Source of the DNA: JAIBBG01 sp043748015
GTDB lineage: Bacteria > Bacteroidota > Bacteroidia > Flavobacteriales_D > Sanyastnellaceae
DNA: 64,000 bases
Assembly (NCBI GenBank): GCA_043748015.1
Contig: JAYTOA010000136.1
Span: forward strand, 1-64,000
Direction: 5' to 3'
Shown here: positions 60,277 to 64,000 of the stretch, piece after piece
How positions within the stretch are numbered: the stretch's first letter is position 1
How the letters are laid out: every line of letters begins with the position of its first letter
Translations under genes and position numbers: made by a program
Notes under the pieces: generated by a model
The model's database searches: none
What the model was told of the DNA's origin: nothing
Seen by the model: only the letters and a program-made list of their open reading frames with translations

Positions 60277-60876
60277 ATGAAGAAATCTCTAAATCTACTT
60301 TTGGCTTCCTTCGGACTTGTGCTGGTAATATCGCTTAGTTACAGTTGCCATACTACCGCCGACCATAGTTCTGCTGTTGGTATGATTGATACCTTGATCA
60401 CTACAATGGAAAATGTGACTGCAGAGACAAAAGCAGATTTTCCGGATGATGAGCTTGCAGCATTGCCTGACTCATTGTACGCTTCGGTCCAATATCTGCA
60501 AGATCATTTCGTTGGAAAAATGAAAAAGGATCAGGCAATAGTATTTGGCAACTATTCAGAAGTGTTGGATGAGCGAGAAAATCTCAATACTGAAGTAAAA
60601 ACATTTATGCATAAATCGGACTCATTGATAGGTCAGTTGAAATCGCTGAAGCAAGCACTGAAAGAACATGCAACGCATGACAAAAGCAATAACGAAATCA
60701 CAAAAGAATACGTAGTGCGTGCAGTGAAAAATGAATCCGCCAATGTCACACTATTCGTTTCGAGAGGCGAATATCTAAGCATTCAAAAGGAATCGCTGAA
60801 TTCAAAAATTACAAAATCCTATCTGGACATCAAGCTTAAAACAGACAGCATGTCGAAAAAGAAAAAAACAACATGA
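60277..60876 (+). CDS. Hypothetical coiled-coil lipoprotein
   Basis: 199 residues with a lipoprotein signal (MKKSLNLLLASFGLVLVISLSYSC, lipid cysteine near residue 24). The mature part is helical, rich in charged residues and coiled-coil-like (about 75-135, LNTEVKTFMHKSDSLIGQLKSLKQALKEH), and ends in SMSKKKKTT. I do not recognise the family. Its stop overlaps the start of the TPR gene by 4 bases (ATGA), so the two are translationally coupled and may act together in the cell envelope. Confidence 0.72.
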   Translation: MKKSLNLLLASFGLVLVISLSYSCHTTADHSSAVGMIDTLITTMENVTAETKADFPDDELAALPDSLYASVQYLQDHFVGKMKKDQAIVFGNYSEVLDERENLNTEVKTFMHKSDSLIGQLKSLKQALKEHATHDKSNNEITKEYVVRAVKNESANVTLFVSRGEYLSIQKESLNSKITKSYLDIKLKTDSMSKKKKTT

Positions 60877-62693
60877 GTAAGATTAGATTGGTGCTGACTG
60901 CGTTGTTGATGTTTACCTGTGCCGGAATTTTCGCACAAGGCACAGACATGGAACTGGCGGAATATTACTACAACCAGGGATTGTTTGATCAGGCGAAACT
61001 CTATTACGAAAAAATTTACAAGAGCAATAAGACAACACGTGTTTACAATAATTATCTGAACACGCTTATCGCACTCAACGAATTTGAAGAGGCTGAAAAA
61101 TTAGCCAAGAAAAAAATCAAAGAGGACAGTCGCGATGGTTTAGGTTATGTGAAACTTGGTGATCTCTATAAGAAATTCAATAAGCCGGAAGAAGCGAAAG
61201 AACAATTCAATGAGGCTGTCAAAAGGGTTGAGCCAACGAGGGCAAATGTTATCCGACTTGCCAATGAATTTTCTCAGATCAACGAATATGAGTATGCACT
61301 GCGCATTTATCAAAAGGGTAAAGCAGAAAGCAAAGAAGGTTATAACTTCACCTATGAGATCGCCAATATGCAGGGCAATCTTGGTGAGTATGATCAAATG
61401 ATGGATTCATTTCTCGATCTTATCGATGAAGAACCCAATTACGTGCAAACGGTGCAAAATTCTCTCAACCGGACACTCAATCTGGATGAGAATATTGAGA
61501 ATCTGGACTTGCTGAAATCCAAACTCCTGAAGCGTACGCAAAAATCACCTGAGAAAATCATTTACACTGAAATGCTCACGTGGCTTTTCATGCAGAAAAA
61601 AGATTTCGCAAGCGCTTTTGTACAAGCATCTTCACTTGACAAACGTTTGAGTGAAAACGGATATCGTATCATGAATCTTGCACAACTTGCACGCAACAGC
61701 CGCGAATTTGAGACGTCCAAAAAGGCATATCAATACGTGATAGATAAAGGCCCTTCCGGAGACTATTATATCGCTGCCCGAATAGAAATTTTACAAGTGA
61801 TGAAAGATGAACTCGCATTGAAGCCGGGTGCTGACAAATCACTTTATACAGAACTTGAAAACGCATACAAAGCCGCTTTGATTGATGTAGGCAGAAAGTA
61901 TGAAACAGCCATGATGATGAAAGAGTTGGCGCACATTCAGGCTTTTTACCTTACAAAAACCGACAGTGCAATTGGACTATTACGTGAAGCGATTTCAATG
62001 CCCGGTTTGTACAATAAATCACAGGCACTTTGCAAACTCGAATTGGGCGATGTGCTCGTTTTCAAAGGAGAAATTTGGGAAGCGTCGTTGTTGTATTCTC
62101 AAGTTGAATTGGACTTCAAAGATGATGTGCTAGGGCATGAAGCCAAATTCCGCAATGCACGTATTTCCTATTTCACCGGCGATTTCGAATGGGCACAAGG
62201 ACAACTTGATGTGCTAAAAGCGTCAACCACTAAGTTGATTTCAAATGATGCAATAGAACTATCGCTGTTGATCACTGACAATTTCAACATGGACACAACA
62301 ATCGTTCCTATGCAGATGTACGCACGTGCCGATCTCTTGTCTTATCAAAACAGATTCGCAGAAGCTACACTCGTTCTGGATTCAATACTTACAGAATTCT
62401 CTGCTCATTCTCTTTCTGACGAAATAAAAATGAAGAAGGCAGACATGTTCATGAAGCAGGCTCAGTATGAGAAGGCCAAAGATCTATATCAACAGGTAAT
62501 CGATCTTCACTTCATGGACATCACGGCTGATGATGCTTTGTTCAAACTCGCTGAATTGAATCAATACATTCTGAATGATACGGCCAAAGCCATGTCGCTC
62601 TATGAAAAACTCATTACTGATTTCCCGGGAAGTTTGTACATCGTTGAAGCGCGTAAAAGATTCAGGGAACTACGTGGCGATGCCGTGAATTAG
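60873..62693 (+). CDS. Tetratricopeptide-repeat exported protein
   Basis: 606 residues with a signal peptide (LVLTALLMFTCAGIFAQ). TPR-like helical hairpins run through the protein: AEYYYNQGLFDQAKLYYEKIYKSN near the N-terminus, GYVKLGDLYKKFNKPEEAKEQFNEAVK, and again LEFSAHSLSDEIKMKKADMFMKQAQYEKAKDLYQQVIDLH and TAKAMSLYEKLITDFPGSLYIVEARKRFRELRG at the C-terminus. The last pair is the usual pattern of exported Bacteroidota TPR proteins. Probably a periplasmic scaffold; partner unknown. Coupled to the upstream lipoprotein. Confidence 0.85.
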   Translation: MSKIRLVLTALLMFTCAGIFAQGTDMELAEYYYNQGLFDQAKLYYEKIYKSNKTTRVYNNYLNTLIALNEFEEAEKLAKKKIKEDSRDGLGYVKLGDLYKKFNKPEEAKEQFNEAVKRVEPTRANVIRLANEFSQINEYEYALRIYQKGKAESKEGYNFTYEIANMQGNLGEYDQMMDSFLDLIDEEPNYVQTVQNSLNRTLNLDENIENLDLLKSKLLKRTQKSPEKIIYTEMLTWLFMQKKDFASAFVQASSLDKRLSENGYRIMNLAQLARNSREFETSKKAYQYVIDKGPSGDYYIAARIEILQVMKDELALKPGADKSLYTELENAYKAALIDVGRKYETAMMMKELAHIQAFYLTKTDSAIGLLREAISMPGLYNKSQALCKLELGDVLVFKGEIWEASLLYSQVELDFKDDVLGHEAKFRNARISYFTGDFEWAQGQLDVLKASTTKLISNDAIELSLLITDNFNMDTTIVPMQMYARADLLSYQNRFAEATLVLDSILTEFSAHSLSDEIKMKKADMFMKQAQYEKAKDLYQQVIDLHFMDITADDALFKLAELNQYILNDTAKAMSLYEKLITDFPGSLYIVEARKRFRELRGDAVN

Positions 62694-62747
62694 TGTCGCC
62701 CTTTATGTCCGGCTTCAAGTTAACAAGCCTCCGCATTACAGTTACTC

Positions 62748-62877
62748 GTTATTGGGTTATTAAGTTATTACGCATAACAAAGGCAATAAATAGTGTAACG
62801 CGTTTCACAAACAGAACACTTCCTGTCATATTTGGCACACTTGACAGAATAACTCAATAACGAAATAACCCAATAAC
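62748..62877. repeat. Element with 22-base imperfect terminal inverted repeats
   Basis: GTTATTGGGTTATTAAGTTATT (62748-62769, given as 14 perfect bases GTTATTGGGTTATT plus GTTATT) is mirrored at 62856-62877 with two mismatches. The 86 bases between hold a near-palindrome (GTGTAACG/CGTTTCAC, 62793-62808) and no gene. It looks like a small non-coding inverted-repeat element or MITE-like relic, or a structured 3' region; the 270 bases between the TPR gene and nrdA contain nothing else but the terminator. Confidence 0.5.
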
Positions 62878-62879
62878 CA

Positions 62880-62917
62880 AAAACAAAAAAAGAGGCCATC
62901 CTTTCAGACAGCCTCAA
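62880..62917 (-). terminator. Rho-independent terminator of nrdA
   Basis: On the minus strand GAGGCTGTC pairs with GATGGCCTC (9 bp with G-U pairs) around a 6-base loop and runs into seven T, 47 bases after the nrdA stop. Confidence 0.85.
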
Positions 62918-62963
62918 TAAAATGTCAATCGTACTAATTTCTAAATCACAACTACTACGGTGA

Positions 62964-64000
62964 CTATCCACTGCACATTTCACATGAATCCGGATTCTCG
63001 AGCGAGCAAGCAATAACAGCTTGCTGTTTCTCCAATTCCTCCGCACTCATATTTCCTTCTGTTCCATCCACAGCGTTTTGATTTGTTTGAGGTGATGAAA
63101 CCATCACGGGCTCCACCGCATAAGCTGCTGCTGTGGCCGAAGCCATCACATTCTCAGCATTGGCAGGAATTGATTCCGATTTGTATTTCGAATCAACTGT
63201 AAACTTGATAGCATCGGTGGCTGCCTTCGTTCTCAAGTAATACATACCTGTTTTCAATCCACGTTCCCATGAGTAAAAGTGCATCGATGAAAGCTTACCG
63301 AAGTTGGCATTTTCCATGAATACGTTGAGCGACTGACTTTGACAAATAAACGCACCGCGATCTGCAGCCATTTCAATGATTGCCTTTTGAGAAAGTTCCC
63401 AGGCTGTTTTGTAAAGCGCCTTCAGATTATCAGGAATTTCAGCAATGTTCTGTACAGAACCATTCGCAGAAATCAATTTGTTTTTCAGATCATCATTCCA
63501 GATACCCAGGCTCACAAGGTCTTTCAACAAGTGTTTATTCACGATGATATACTCCCCTGCCAATACACGGCGCGTGTAGATATTGCTGGTATATGGTTCA
63601 AAGCATTCGTTATTGCCAAGAATCTGAGCAGTGCTTGCCGTTGGCATTGGTGCCAGCAACAATGAATTGCGCATGCCGTGTTCTTTTATCTCTTCCTTCA
63701 ACACATCCCACTCCCAACGATTTGACGGAGTTACATTCCACATGTCATACTGAAGAATACCCTTACTTGCAGGAGACCCGGGATACGTTTCGTATGAGCC
63801 TTCCAACTTCGCAAGATCTTTAGAAGCAGTGCAAGCCGCATAATAAATTGTTTCAAAAACTTCAATATTCAACCTCTTTGCATCGGCACTGTCGAATGGA
63901 AAACGCATCAAAATAAAAGCATCAGCCAATCCCTGAATTCCAATACCGATAGGACGATGGCGCATGTTGCTCTTCTTCGTTTCCGGCACAGGATAGTAAT
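62964..64000 (-). CDS. nrdA: Ribonucleoside-diphosphate reductase class I alpha subunit, C-terminal part
   Basis: Converts ribonucleotides to deoxyribonucleotides; the 5' part is beyond the right edge. About 345 residues are in the window, opening YYPVPETKKSNMRHRPIGIGIQGLADAF (in part). Seen: NECFEPYTSNIYTRRVLAGEY, AADRGAFICQSQSLNVFM, the radical-transfer tyrosine pair in GLKTGMYYLRTKAATDAI and the C-terminal redox cysteines CEMCSG. Between about 60 and 20 residues from the end is an Ala/Gln-rich linker (ASATAAAYAVEP, SSPQTNQNAVDGT). Terminator follows. nrdB is not in view. Confidence 0.95.
   Translation of the reverse strand, partial: YYPVPETKKSNMRHRPIGIGIQGLADAFILMRFPFDSADAKRLNIEVFETIYYAACTASKDLAKLEGSYETYPGSPASKGILQYDMWNVTPSNRWEWDVLKEEIKEHGMRNSLLLAPMPTASTAQILGNNECFEPYTSNIYTRRVLAGEYIIVNKHLLKDLVSLGIWNDDLKNKLISANGSVQNIAEIPDNLKALYKTAWELSQKAIIEMAADRGAFICQSQSLNVFMENANFGKLSSMHFYSWERGLKTGMYYLRTKAATDAIKFTVDSKYKSESIPANAENVMASATAAAYAVEPVMVSSPQTNQNAVDGTEGNMSAEELEKQQAVIACSLENPDSCEMCSG

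Noticed and set aside
1..64000. Prophage, integrase, toxin-antitoxin, restriction or defence genes
   Set aside because: No such motif was found in either strand of the window.

Overview
The window is chromosomal DNA from a free-living, respiring member of the Bacteroidota. Lineage markers are the -7 promoter element TAnnTTTG in front of many genes, a T9SS-sorted giant PKD protein, a PorV/PorQ-family barrel, DUF4290, an OstA-like protein, FtsZ ending in NPFLHDNVD and a bacterial geranylgeranylglyceryl-phosphate synthase. Genes are tightly packed on both strands. I see no rRNA, tRNA, prophage, intact insertion sequence or CRISPR array.

Layout. 1-4400 (minus): OstA-like protein (cut by the edge), purA, fur-family regulator, bifunctional rel. 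4.6-6.2 kb: Wzi/RemB-like outer-membrane barrel. 6.3-12.5 kb: terminal-oxidase assembly block (ctaB, two subunit III paralogues, subunit IV, two SCO-like proteins of which the first lacks copper ligands, DUF420/CtaM-like, small CxxC membrane protein). Heme A synthase lies apart at 55.4 kb. 12.5-19 kb: OmpA-like protein, TolC-HlyD pair, tsaB, small envelope lipoproteins. 19-24 kb: methylmalonyl-CoA epimerase, then minus-strand barrel, kmo, metB-like gene and ruvC. 23.7-29.7 kb (plus): surface-polysaccharide group (GT2, an ABC permease, fcl, second Wzi-like barrel, WecA/MraY-like transferase). 29.7-33.1 kb: divergent signalling pair, a sigma-54 response regulator without DNA-binding domain and a 7TMR-SpoIIE phosphatase. 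33.1-37.5 kb: NlpC/P60 hydrolase, uvrD/pcrA, GGGP synthase, haaO. 37.5-46.6 kb: 1430-residue PKD protein, 2OG-Fe(II) oxygenase, DUF2723 membrane protein. 46.6-47.4 kb: a scar with a decayed group II intron 3' end and one small membrane-protein gene. 47.4-50 kb (minus): terC, ftsZ. 50-58 kb: DUF4290, hemACD, PorV/PorQ, ctaA, HMA lipoprotein, EamA transporter. 58-64 kb: rplU-rpmA, serS, lipoprotein-TPR pair, and the C-terminal part of nrdA.

Working together: hemACD makes uroporphyrinogen III; CtaB and CtaA turn heme into heme A for the oxidase whose subunits III/IV and SCO factors are encoded at 7-12 kb. Kmo and HaaO are two steps of the kynurenine route to NAD. Fcl, GT2, the WecA-like enzyme and the two Wzi-like barrels point to a surface glycan. 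PorV/PorQ and the sorting domain of the PKD protein indicate a type IX secretion system elsewhere in the genome.

I found no clear undescribed multi-gene system. The most notable signals are promoter boxes ending only 5-6 bases before start codons (predicted leaderless mRNAs), the copper-ligand-less SCO paralogue, the orphan group II intron domain V, the alternating two-module PKD repeat, and structured leaders before ftsZ and rplU.
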